Part shown: in pieces, positions 48,912 to 59,015 of the stretch
Numbering within the stretch: the stretch's first letter is position 1
How the letters are laid out: every line of letters starts with the position of its first letter
From: Cotesia glomerata
Taxonomy: Eukaryota; Arthropoda; Insecta; Hymenoptera; Braconidae
NCBI RefSeq assembly: GCF_020080835.1
Contig: NC_058162.1
Coordinates: 23,901,885-23,965,884, forward strand
Direction of reading: 5' to 3'
Length of the DNA stretch: 64,000 nucleotides
Notes under the pieces: model-generated
The model's database searches: none
Seen by the model: only the letters and a program-made list of their open reading frames with translations
Told to the model about the DNA's origin: nothing
Program-made: the position numbers and the translations under genes

Positions 48912-50637
48912 TCATTCCCCATTCTGCTGTAGTAGCGCTGGAGCGGACTGAGGCGTCTGCGGAATCTCGTGAATAAGCGCCGCACCGGGAGAGGGCGACC
49001 TGCTCGGAGGAGTGAGTTCACAGGGCCCAGCGCCAGGGTTCCCGGCGGCTTCGAAGGCCTTCTGCTCGCTGGGGGGCAGAAGATGAACCATGTTGACCGG
49101 AACAGGAAAAGCCGCACCGAAATCCGGATAGAACCCCTGATGAAGCAGCGAATGCGTCGGGAACTGGTCGTCGGGGTGGGGGAGCCCGAGGGGGTGGCTC
49201 ATCTGGGGCGGAGGAACAGCCTTGACATTGTTATTAAGCGAATTCATAACTTCGCCACCAGTACAGTCCTTCCTGAGCTGTTCCAGTTTTAAACTCTTGC
49301 CGTACTTGCCCCTGACGTACATCAGAAGACTGTTATACGGAATTCCGAAGATCCTACTGGCCTGAGACGTCGTCATCTTCTTGTTCCACACGTGCTGGAG
49401 GGCCTCAGTGAGTTCCGCGTTGGTCCAGGAACGCGGGGGGCCACCACGGGGGGCACTGTGCTGCCCCTTGGGCCTCCCGAGAGGCATTCTGGTGTGGTCC
49501 GACCACCTACGGGGGCCGTCTTCGCCCCTGTGCTTCTTGGATTTCTTCGTGGGGTGGTGGATGAGGTTCGCGCCCCCGAACAGCCCGTGGAGAGCCTCAG
49601 GCTTGAAGCTATCGTGTAAATCCGCGAGAAGGAGCCCCCGTTCCAGGCCCCCGGGCGGAAAGAGGGAGGTTCCGTCCATGGGAAAGACCGACCGTCTGGG
49701 AGTCAAGGCTGAATCTTGAAAGGGGTGGAGCCTGTTCGCGTGCGGACTGTCTTCTCGGTGGTGGGGGAGCTGCGCCTGCTGAGGGCCCGGCCCCCAGTGA
49801 GCTGCCAAGTGGCTCAGGTTCGCTAGATACTCGCTTTGGTGGTGGGGAGGCGTTAAGGACAGCGCGGAGAGAGCCGGCATACCCGATTGAGTAAGGTCGT
49901 GGATGGAACTGTCGGGCTGGAGGCCGGTTCCAGTTAGAGGCGAGCACCTGGGGCTGCTCGCTGGCTCGCTCTCCGTCTTTATCTGCTCTGCAGGGGAAGA
50001 TTCCGACCGCTTCATCGATAAATTCTCGGCTATGTCCTCATTGGGGGCCACCGAGGGTTGGTGCAGCGGCTGGAAGTTCTGCGGCGAGTGCCGGCTGGTG
50101 AAGTTCAGGGGCGGACTCGGGCTTGGAGGGGGGTGCGGCTTGCTCAGGTCTTGGGGGATCAGTTCCCCGGACCTTCTTCTGGGCCTGGCCTGCTTCCGCC
50201 TGGGGAGCGGCGAGGTGCAGTCTCGCAGGGAGAAGTTCAGGTGGGTCATGTGTGGTAACCTTTCTCGTTCCCGTTCTCGTTCACGTTCCCGGAACCCCCG
50301 AGATGCCAGTCGGGGAGAACTGGACTCCTCGTCGTGCGGCGTCGACTGCCGTAACGGTTCCGGGGTCAGTCGGTCGGAACCTAGAAGCTCGTCGCTTGTT
50401 TCTGCGGCTGTTGGCGTCGCTGGGGGAGACACTGGTCGCGGTTCTGAAGAGGCTAGTCCGCGCACGTGCAAAGTTTCTGCGGCTCGCATTAAGTTTGCTA
50501 GGTCTTCGTGCCCTACCCGCACTTCCCCGCGGTACATGAAGTCGATTAATGCTGCCACCTCCCGAGAGTTGTAGTCTTTTAGGACTATCACCGGATGCTT
50601 GCAAGGATGCTCCGCGAATATCCTCTCGAAGAACGGG
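48912..50637 (-). CDS. lov: BTB/POZ-Pipsqueak transcription factor, jim lovell-like, coding exon 2
   Basis: This exon encodes residues 65-639 of a 639-aa protein (exon 1 at 56127-56320; phases fit AG+C = Ser65) and ends TGA at 48914-48912. The BTB domain (about 18-126) finishes with HPVIVLKD, IDFMYRGEVRV and LHVRGL. A (RE)n run lies at 181-192, a basic PRRKQARPRRRSG at 210-222, PQDLS at 226-230 (fits the CtBP-binding PxDLS motif), IKTE at 284-287 (SUMO consensus) and GRPKG (AT-hook-like) at 452-456. A single Psq helix-turn-helix spans about 467-523, including SRIFGIPYNSLLMYVRGKYG. The tail is Pro/Ser-rich. BTB-Psq proteins are nuclear, dimerise through BTB and bind DNA through Psq. The 'HYSLRWNNHQ' start and basic block favour jim lovell over bab, psq or ribbon; the symbol is tentative, the family is sure. 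The exon is strikingly GC-rich for the window. Confidence 0.9.
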
Positions 50638-51029
50638 CTGAAACATACAGGGAAGAGATCTTTAGTGGTTTGTGGTTAGAGGGTTGTTTTTTAAGTTTAA
50701 AGAGATGTTTTGAGTTTGTTTGAGGTAGTTTTTGTTTTGTTTGGGAGGATATATTAAATAGAGTTTGTTTTAGGTTGTTTGTAATAGTTTGAGTGGTTTT
50801 CTTTTTAAATAAATGCGGTGAGATGTTAATTGCTTACAAGAAGATACATTTTTTTTTGAATTTAATTTATTTAAATTTGGTTGCATCTTTAAGAGCATGT
50901 AGTATATAGTCTGTTGTCGGTAATTCAGTCTGGACTATTGATAAAAATTCCAATTAAATATATCGGATTGTTTATTTTAAACAAATAAAAATGCACTGGA
51001 AGTTATCAGGCTAATTGTCAATACTCCAA

Positions 51030-51656
51030 ACACTGTTCAAAAAAATTAGTACTCATTTTGTACTTAAGCGCTCAAAGTTACACATTACGTTTTTGAGCTC
51101 TGCGAGCTCAAAAATATGATTATTGAGTCATTTTGAGCTCTCCGAGCTCAAAACTCTAATAGCAGTTTAATAAAACACAATTTTTTGAATTTTCAAACGG
51201 CAATAACTTTTGAATGAATGAACCGATTTTCACGCAGTTGGCGGCATTCATCGCAGTTTTTGAAGCCTCATAAAAGATCATTAAGTTTAAATTGATCGAG
51301 TCAGTAATTTTGAAGTAATTCCAAAAAAACACTTTTTTCGGTTTTTTTTTCGACAACGATAACTCACGAACGAATCAACCGATTTTGACCGGGCTTGCGG
51401 TGATCGACGTGGTTTTTTTATCTTAAGAACTGATTAGATTTTAAAATTGATCGGTAAAGCCATTTAAAAGTTATTCCAAAAAAACCACATTTGAAAAAAT
51501 TTTTTTTTGCAATTTTTTTGAGATTTCTCAAAATCTACTGGTTCGAATCGATCCAAATTATAGTCAAAATCTAAGTTTAGTCAAGCCCTTTCGAATGGCG
51601 CCAACCGCGATGAAATCGCTCAAGCCGTTCAAAAGTTATGAGAGGTTTACATACGG

Positions 51657-51744
<88 letters not shown>

Positions 51745-51892
51745 ACACACAGACGTACGCACATAATCGCGAAAACATTCAGAAAAGCTTCCTAGGACCT
51801 CAAAACGTCAAGATCTGATGAGAACTCGATTTTCGAAAAACGGGGTAAAATCAATAACTTCCCGATTTTCGAAAATTTTCAATTTTCTTAGT
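51030..51892 (-). repeat. AGCTC-hairpin repeat, copy 2
   Basis: Reverse orientation to copies 1 and 3. It includes the AGCTC palindromes (51092-51155), 'cgttcaaaagttatgagagg', the (AC)n run and 'cttcctaggacctcaaaacg'. The terminal GCGGGAAGTT is lost. Three copies of 'agttaaactat' follow at 51890-51924. Confidence 0.75.
51658..51751. repeat. (AC)n microsatellite
   Basis: A long pure AC run inside repeat copy 2, equivalent to the GT run in copy 3. Confidence 0.95.
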
Positions 51893-52124
51893 TAAACTAT
51901 AGTTAAACTATAGTTAAACTATAGTCCAAACCTAGCTGCATTTTAATTATTCTGTCTTATAAGTAATCTAAACTAAAGCAAAGATTAACCAAAAAAATAA
52001 ATCAATCTCGAAGATTATATTGGTTGTAAGTTTATTAGTAATTTCTTTATAGTAAAGTTTATTTAGTTGAATATGTGATGGGAATATGTGATAGGAGATA
52101 AGGCAGTTTTACGCGCGAACTCTA

Positions 52125-52556
52125 CACGGAAAAAAGAAAACTCGAAAAATTACAGTATCACTGTAAATCCAAGTGTTTTAACAAAACACACATAAAGTGT
52201 TTTGTTCCTATCTTGAAGCATTGTAGTCACTTTTAAAACACTTCCATGTGTTTTAATTTTCCATGTTAAATGCCCATTTGTAGTCACTTTTAAAACACTT
52301 TGATTTACAGTGATATAATGCAACGTGGCGCTTCGTGATGAAAACTGGAAAAATTACAGTTTCAGATTGCAATTATCACAGATTTTATAAGAATTACATT
52401 GTAGAATGTAATATTTACATTAAAAGCTCTGAATATTAAATTAACAAATTGAATTTAGAAAAATGTTATTTTAAACTGTAATTTTTCTAGTTTTGATTAC
52501 GACGGGACCGATTTTACATTTTATACTGTAATTTTTCGAGTTTTCTTTTTTCCGTG
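52125..52556. mobile_element. CACGG-ended TIR element, 432 bp
   Basis: The left end CACGGAAAAAAGAAAACTCG mirrors the right end 'cgagttttcttttttccgtg'; the match continues through 'aaaaattacagt'. The interior has 'gtgttttaa'/'ttaaaacac' words. Non-coding. Confidence 0.85.
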
Positions 52557-53839
52557 TACTTATTTATTTATCATTTTGTTATTTTTTTTCAATGATTAAA
52601 TTTAAAAATAAAAGAATCATTTTACGAAAGGCTATTATTAACATACTCCTGCCAAGTTTAATGATTTTTTATTCAAAAATTACTTGGTCAAAAAGCGTCT
52701 CAGTATTTTATCCAAAATTTGAATATTCTCTGTCCTACATGTTCTTAAGCAAAATCTTGAAATTTTGATGTAATAATTGAGAAAAAAAAGAATTTTTTTA
52801 ATAATTTATAAGTACTAGTTTATTGTCTGGCGTTATAAATGCTAACAAAATTTGTAGAGCCAAAAAGGCAAAAATAAAAATTTTTTCTACTTTTAACTTT
52901 AAAATTTGTAGGATTTTTTTTTGGCTTCAAAAAAAAAATTCTTAATGTCAAAAAGCGTATTAATACACTTTTACTTAGCACACTTTTATAAATACTAAAA
53001 AAAAATAATTAATTTTTGAAAAATGATTGCGAAATTTTAAAGATCTAAATTACTGTTAATTTAACAAATGTACAATGAAAAAAAAAATTAACTTGCTATT
53101 GTTTTTGAATTTTTAAATAATAATAATAACAATGGAAATTTTTCACAATTCATTGTTATTATCGTTGTTATTGTCATTATTATAATTATTATTTTTGGTG
53201 TCTCAAAAATTTTAAATAATTAATAATAATAATAGAAATGTTATAAATTTATTATTATTTTAATAATAATAATAATAATAATTAATATTATTGTTATTTA
53301 GGCCTTCACACGAGAGCGAGATTTTTCTCGTCTCGGAAAAGCGAGACGAGGGTTTTAGAAAATGTTATGGGCGATACCGAGACCACATATAGCGCAACCC
53401 GAGAGTCTTGTTCTTTGACTCGTAAAATTTTTTTTATGAAGTTTTTATTAGAAAAATTAGAAAAGATCCACATACAGAACAATAAATTTTACAAAGTATA
53501 AAATCTGGTGACCATCTGTGAAATAGTTTATTGTAACTTTAAAAAAAAACTCAAAGTTTAAAATAAATAATAAAAATTATTTATTTTTCATTTAATATGA
53601 TATTTCTCCTTAATATTTAGAACTAAGTGAGACGAGACCGAGACTCGAACGAGACTTCATTTTTTCGGAATTTACGAGACCGAGACAAGATTTTTGATAC
53701 TCTCGCCTACTCTCGTCTCATGTGAAGCCCTATTGTTAATATTTAGATATTATTAATAATGTTGTTATATTTGCTGCTGTAGCTTTTTAATTTTTGAGTG
53801 AATAATAATAATAATAACTTTAGTAATTTGTAAAAATGA
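52557..53839. other. Intron DNA with an inverted 'gagacgag' pair
   Basis: AT-rich, with (AAT)n patches. 'cttcacacgagagcgag' (53306) and 'tcgtctcatgtgaagcc' (53713) are inverted, as are nearby 'gagacgag' words. This suggests a small ~425-bp TIR element at 53304-53729. Confidence 0.45.
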
Positions 53840-54126
53840 TCTATATTATTAAAAGAATAAGCAAAATTTTGTGGCCAATGTATTTATATAATAAAATGGG
53901 TTTTTATGGTTAAATTTGGTATCGTTGGAAAAGTCTTGACCTGGAGTTGTATCTTTTCATGATTTCATATCATTCTCACCAATAATAAATTTATGATAAT
54001 AAGTATTTAGGCTGCATTTGAAAATGCTCTATCTCTAGATAATTATGAAATTAACTTGTATCTTGTGAACTATTGATATTTTTAAAGATATAAGGGCATC
54101 CCGATGTTACACTCATCAGTAGCTTT

Positions 54127-54134
54127 TATTTATA

Positions 54135-54202
<68 letters not shown>

Positions 54203-54227
54203 ATATATATATATATAATAAATATAT

Positions 54228-54291
<64 letters not shown>

Positions 54292-54293
54292 TA
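54127..54293. repeat. (TA)n microsatellite in Helitron copy 5
   Basis: Interrupted TA run with no gene. Confidence 0.95.
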
Positions 54294-54621
54294 TATTTAT
54301 ATTTATTATATGTATGTATATATGAACAATATATCAAAAATGCATATGAGTACCCGCATGCATTTTGATATAATTTTCATATATACATGTATGTAATATA
54401 TATAAATATATGAAAAACTGATGTGGGTATTTAAATCAAGATATAAGCCCATCCCGATGTTACACTCATCAAGACCTTTCATTTAAGTACCTTCATCAAT
54501 TTTTCATATATTTATGTGTATTACTTTGGAAAATATATAAAAATTGTAAACTATTGATATTTTTAAGGATATAAGCTTATCCCGATGTTACACTCATCAA
54601 TACCTTTCATTTAAGTACCCA

Positions 54622-55315
54622 CACAGAAAGAAAGATTTCTTGACTGGAAAACAAAATTCTTGGCTCAAGTAAATTTTCGGTCGCCTGAAGGAAGACCGAA
54701 GTTGTCTTGGCCGAAGTAAAAATTTTTCTTGAAATTCTATTTTTGATGGAAGTAATTTTTTCTTAATTCAAATTATCATTAATACTTGATACAAGAAATT
54801 TTTATATTTGATCAAGATTTTTAGATACTTTAGGGAAGCAGCGCCACCTACTTCAGCTGAGAAAAAAATTTTCAAGATGAGAAAATTTTTCTCTTGAATA
54901 TTTGATACCCATTTTAGATTATTTTAGCGCGAAATTATACATATTGAATGAAAAAAAATGATTCAATATTATTTGATCTTCCCATTTGACATGTTAGTCA
55001 ATAGAAATATTAATGAAAATTTACTATCGAGATATTTAATTTTTTGGAGCAGGAGAAAAATTTTCTCAAGACAAGAAAATTTACTTCTGTCAAGAACTTC
55101 ATTTTTTGGAGCAAGAGAGAAATTTTCTGAAAACAAGAAAATTTTCTTGACTTAAATAAATTGATTTGGATCAAAATACGTATTTCTTGAAGCAAGGGAA
55201 TTGATTTTTTGTAATAAGTGAAATTTCTTGTGTCAAAAAAAATTTTTTTTTTCGCCCAAGAAAATAATTAGGAAGAAAAATATTTTCTTGGCTCAAGTGA
55301 ACCTTTCTTTCTGTG
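54622..55315 (+). mobile_element. CACAGAAAGAAAG-ended TIR element, copy C (intact ends)
   Basis: The ends CACAGAAAGAAAG and CTTTCTTTCTGTG are exact inverted repeats. The Helitron text 'gtacccacatcaattt' is split with CA on both sides, consistent with a 2-bp target duplication. The insertion clearly postdates the Helitron. At 694 bp it has no coding sequence. Confidence 0.85.
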
Positions 55316-56126
55316 CACATCAATTTTTCATATATTTATATATATTACATATATGTATATATGAAAAATATATCAAAAATGCATGTGGGTACTCAAATGA
55401 AAGCTCTTGATGAGTATAACATCGAGTTAAGCTTATATCTTTAAAAATATAAATAGTTCTCAAAATACATAATTAAGAAATGACCTTGTATCTTGTGAAC
55501 TATTGACATTTTTAAAGGTATGAGCTCACCCTGAGGTTACACTTATCGAAACCTTTCATTTGAGTACCCACATCAATTTTTCATATATTTATATATATTA
55601 TATATATATATGTATGTATATATGAAAAATATATCAAAAATGCATGTGGGTACTCAAATGAAAGCTCTTGATGAGTATAACATCGGGTTGAGCTTATATC
55701 TGTTAAAATATAAATAGTTCTCAAAATACATAATTAAGAAATGACCTTGTATCTTGTGAACTATTGACATTTTTAAAGGTATGAGCTCACCCGGAGGTTA
55801 CACTCATCGAGACCTTTCATTTGAGTACCCACATCAATTTTTCATATATTTCATATATTTATATATATTATATATATGTATATATGAAAAATATATCAAA
55901 AATGCATGTGGGTACTCAAATGAAAGCTCTTGATGAGTTAACATCGGAATGAGTTTATATCTTTAAAAAAGTCAATATTTAAAAAAGTACAGTGCAATTT
56001 AACAAAAATCATTATTTAAAAAAGCAAAATTTTATTTATCTATAGTTCACAAGTCACAGCAGTCACATAGTGACTGCAAGGTTGCTAGTTGTTATTGTTG
56101 TTTTAATATTTTTTAATAATAATTAC

Positions 56127-56320
56127 CTGCAGGCACTAAGGACGACTTTGTGAGCACGCAAACTGTTGTCAGAGCAAACGAGAGTGACATCGACGAAAAT
56201 CTCGGCATGTAAAAGGGCCTCAAAGGACTGGAGAATGTGGGCCTGGTGGTTGTTCCACCTAAGTGAGTAATGCGACTGGAGTGCCATGCCACCGTCGGGA
56301 CTCTCCGCGGTGCTCGACAT
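56127..56320 (-). CDS. lov: BTB/POZ-Pipsqueak transcription factor, jim lovell-like, coding exon 1
   Basis: The start is ATG 56320-56318 (AAAAGATGT context, A at -3). An in-frame TGA lies upstream at 56389-56387 with no ATG between. A second Met (residue 12) is possible. The exon encodes residues 1-64 plus AG of Ser65, ending CTGCAG|GTAATT. YSLRWNNHQ (18-26) and the later FVDVTLVC and LRAHKVVLSAC text are the classic N-terminal half of an insect BTB domain. It is completed by exon 2, which begins PFFERIFAEHPCKHP. Confidence 0.9.
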
Positions 56321-56784
56321 CTTTTGGAACCAGTTCCGCTTGTCGGAGCCACCTTGCACCACGAGAGCAGTTCGCCGGCCCAACACTCACGGCTTCTGGT
56401 TAATAATATTCTTCCGAGGTTATTGTTATATTGTTTGCTTCTTTGTTGAGTTCCAGGTTCCAGGTTATAGGTTGTAAGTGATAAGTTATGGATTATTTAG
56501 GTGGCAGGCTGTTCTCCTCCTTCTTCTTCGTCTTCTGTTCCCCTTTCGGGTTGTTTTGTGACCTCCCTTTTGGCTAGTTTTGTTGATAAACCGGACAGTC
56601 AAGGCTTTTAATTCCATCCACTTTTCGTTAGTTGACCTTTCACCTGTAATTTATACATAAATACTCTCGTAAGTAATTGTCTATTATTTTTTATATTTTT
56701 TTTTTTTTAATTTTCATTTATTCAAGTATTTTGTTTTTTTTGTTTTTTTTTTTAACAAATTTTATTTTTATAATTTTTTTTTTA
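56321..56784 (-). promoter_or_regulatory. 5' leader and upstream sequence of the BTB-Psq gene
   Basis: The sequence next to the start codon (56321-56400) is GC-richer and likely 5' UTR. 'taaccag' near 56393 could be an acceptor from an upstream non-coding exon. 56440-56660 is non-repetitive; beyond that are T-runs. Confidence 0.4.
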
Positions 56785-57621
56785 AACTTCCCGCTAAGAA
56801 AATTGAAAATTTTCAAAAATCGGGAAGTTATTGTTTTCACCCCGTTTTTCGAAAATCGAGTTTTCATCAGATCTCGACGTTTTGAGGTCCTAGGAAGCTT
56901 TCCTGACTATTTCCACGGTGATGTCACCGTATGTGTGTGTGTGTGTGTGTGTGTGTAAATCTCTCATAACTTTTGAACGGATCATCAGATTCGATCGAAA
57001 TAAGCAGCGTTTAGAAGAGTTCCTTTGCCCCTAGAATTCTGATACTAATTTACAGAATTTAAGTCGATCAATTTTAAGAAATCTCAAAAATAAAATTTCC
57101 AAAAATTCGTTTTTTTGAAATATCTTTTAAACGGCTGAACTGATGAATTCCAAAAACTAATCAGCTCTTAACCTCAAAAAACCACGTCGATTGCCACTAG
57201 CCCGGTCAAAATCGGTTAATTTGTTTGTGAGATATCGTTGTCGAAAAAAATTAAAAAAAATGTTTTTTTCAGAATTTCTATGAAATTTTTAGTCTGACCA
57301 GTTTACGCTTAAAGATTTTCCAAAGAACTCAAAAAACTGCGTTGAATGCCGTAAACCGCGAGAAAATCGGTTAATTAATTCAAAAGTTATTGCGGTTTGA
57401 AAATTCAAAAAATAGTGTTCTATAAAACGTCATTAGCCTTTTGAGCTTAAAGAGCTCAAAATCACAGAACAGCGGTTTATTTGAGCTCGGAGAGCTCAAA
57501 ATTACACATAAATTATATTTTTGAGCTCGAAGAGCTTAAAAAATAAGTGAATTGTTGAGCACTTAGGTATGGAGGTAGCGGGAAGTTGCATAGATGACCT
57601 TTAGGGTCAACCGTTTTCCTC
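56785..57621 (+). repeat. AGCTC-hairpin repeat, copy 3 (most complete)
   Basis: It starts AACTTCCCGCTA (56785-56796), contains (GT)n at 56933-56957 and three TGAGCTC..AGAGCTCA-type palindromes. It has TAGCGGGAAGTT (57576-57587) and ends 'gtcaaccgttttcct'. The first and last motifs are inverted, but shared sequence extends 34 bp beyond the second, so the true boundary is uncertain. Confidence 0.75.
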
Positions 57622-57885
57622 ATTTTTTATTAACAAATATGAAGAAAAAGTTTAAATATAAAAAGAAATTTTGATTAGTCTTTTTTAAAATTGAATTAGA
57701 GATAATTTTATTAATTTAATTTTTTCTTTTTTAAATTCATATAAATAAAAATGAAGAAAAATATAAAAAGTTCATTTTAAATAAAAAGAAATAATTACGA
57801 TATAAGAAATAATTTTTAATAAAAGAAGAAATATTAATGTAAGACGAAATTTTAATTAATTTCTCTAATATTGAATAAGTGAAAA

Positions 57886-57890
<5 letters not shown>

Positions 57891-57940
<50 letters not shown>
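57891..57940. repeat. (TA)n microsatellite
   Basis: Pure TA run. Confidence 0.95.
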
Positions 57941-57948
<8 letters not shown>

Positions 57949-58198
57949 TTTTAGATATTTATAAATACATATTAAAAAAAAATAAGAAGCACTAATTTTA
58001 ATATAAAATATAAAAGTTAATTAATTAAAATAAATTTTAATGAAAATTTTTTATCGATTTAAAAAATAAAAACTTGAGATTTTTTATTTAATATATTTTT
58101 AATTGACAAATGTTTGACCGACGATCGAAATTAAACTTTTGTTCTCTTCGCGACAGAAAATTTCACACTTAATATCAATATCTTATTTATTTATTTAT

Positions 58199-59015
58199 TT
58201 AAATAAACAAATCTAACAACTCACGCCATTAATAAAGTTAATAATTACACTGGTTAGTGTACAAAAAATTTATAATGTATAACAAGTTGATTTATAAATA
58301 ATACAGTAATTTAATAGTTAAATTTCTAAATGAAAAGACTATTGGTGTGTTAGCAATTGCAACCCAAGAAAATAATAGTAATTAATAAAAATAAAAAGAG
58401 AAAAAAAAAATAATTATTATAACAATAAATTGTTAATAATTTTATTATTAATTAGTTCTTTATTTTAATTTTGTATATAAGAAGAAAATTAAATTTATTT
58501 TAAAGTTAAGAAGAAATTCTAGTTTAAGTTTTCTGTTAACTAAATAAAAATTGAAAAAAATTTTTAATTGATTAATTGTAAAAAATTGTTTGATTTAATT
58601 TAAATTCTATGAATTAATAACATATTATTAATAATAAAGTTAAAAAAAAAACTGTAGAACGTGTAAGTTATAAAATCATTTTTTTTTAATTTTGTATTTT
58701 ATGTCAAAAAAATAATTTTGATGATAGTATCTTTGGAATTAAAAAAATTTACTATTATTTTAAAATCAAGGTTACTTTTTTAATTTTTTTTTAAATAACT
58801 TTTAAAGTAATAAATAAACCCAACAGCATAGGCCATTAACAGGGATAATAATTAAACAATGTACATAGAAAAAAATTTTTTTTAATGTATGACAAGTTGA
58901 CTAATAGCTAGAATAGTAATTCAATAGTTAAATTGCTAAATGAAAAGACTAATGATATGTTAGAAATTGCAACTCAAGAAAATACTAGCAATTAATAAAA
59001 ATAAAAAGAAAAAAA
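58199..59015 (+). repeat. Diverged direct duplication (~208 bp, 609 bp apart)
   Basis: 58199-58410 and 58808-59015 share 'aatgaaaagact', 'ttgcaac(c/t)caagaaaat' and 'attaataaaaataaaaag'. Non-coding. Confidence 0.65.

Larger units (their letters stand above)
53840..56088 (+). mobile_element. Helitron copy 5, interrupted by a TIR element
   Basis: It starts TCTATATTATTAAAAGAATA and ends GCAGTCACATAGTGACTGC, AAGGTTG, CTAG (56085-56088) before T. It has a large TA expansion (54127-54293), several ~255-bp palindromic units and an inserted TIR element (54622-55315). It ends only 38 bp from the lov exon 1 donor. Confidence 0.85.
50638..56126 (-). other. Intron of the BTB-Psq gene (5489 bp)
   Basis: It is bounded by CAG|GTAATT at 56127/56126 and TATGTTTCAG|CCC at 50638/50637. 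It contains an AGCTC-hairpin repeat, an (AC)n run, a CACGG-ended element and a whole Helitron. Confidence 0.9.

Noticed and set aside
48833..49117. 94-aa minus frame overlapping the lov stop
   Set aside because: Alternative frame of the same exon, no domain.
49381..50574. Long plus-strand frames opposite the BTB-Psq exon
   Set aside because: Shadows of a GC-rich coding exon; no domains, and the minus frame has clear BTB and Psq domains.
56321..56386. Extended N-terminus of the BTB protein from 56386
   Set aside because: That start is GTG with an in-frame TGA just upstream; the first ATG is at 56320 in good context.
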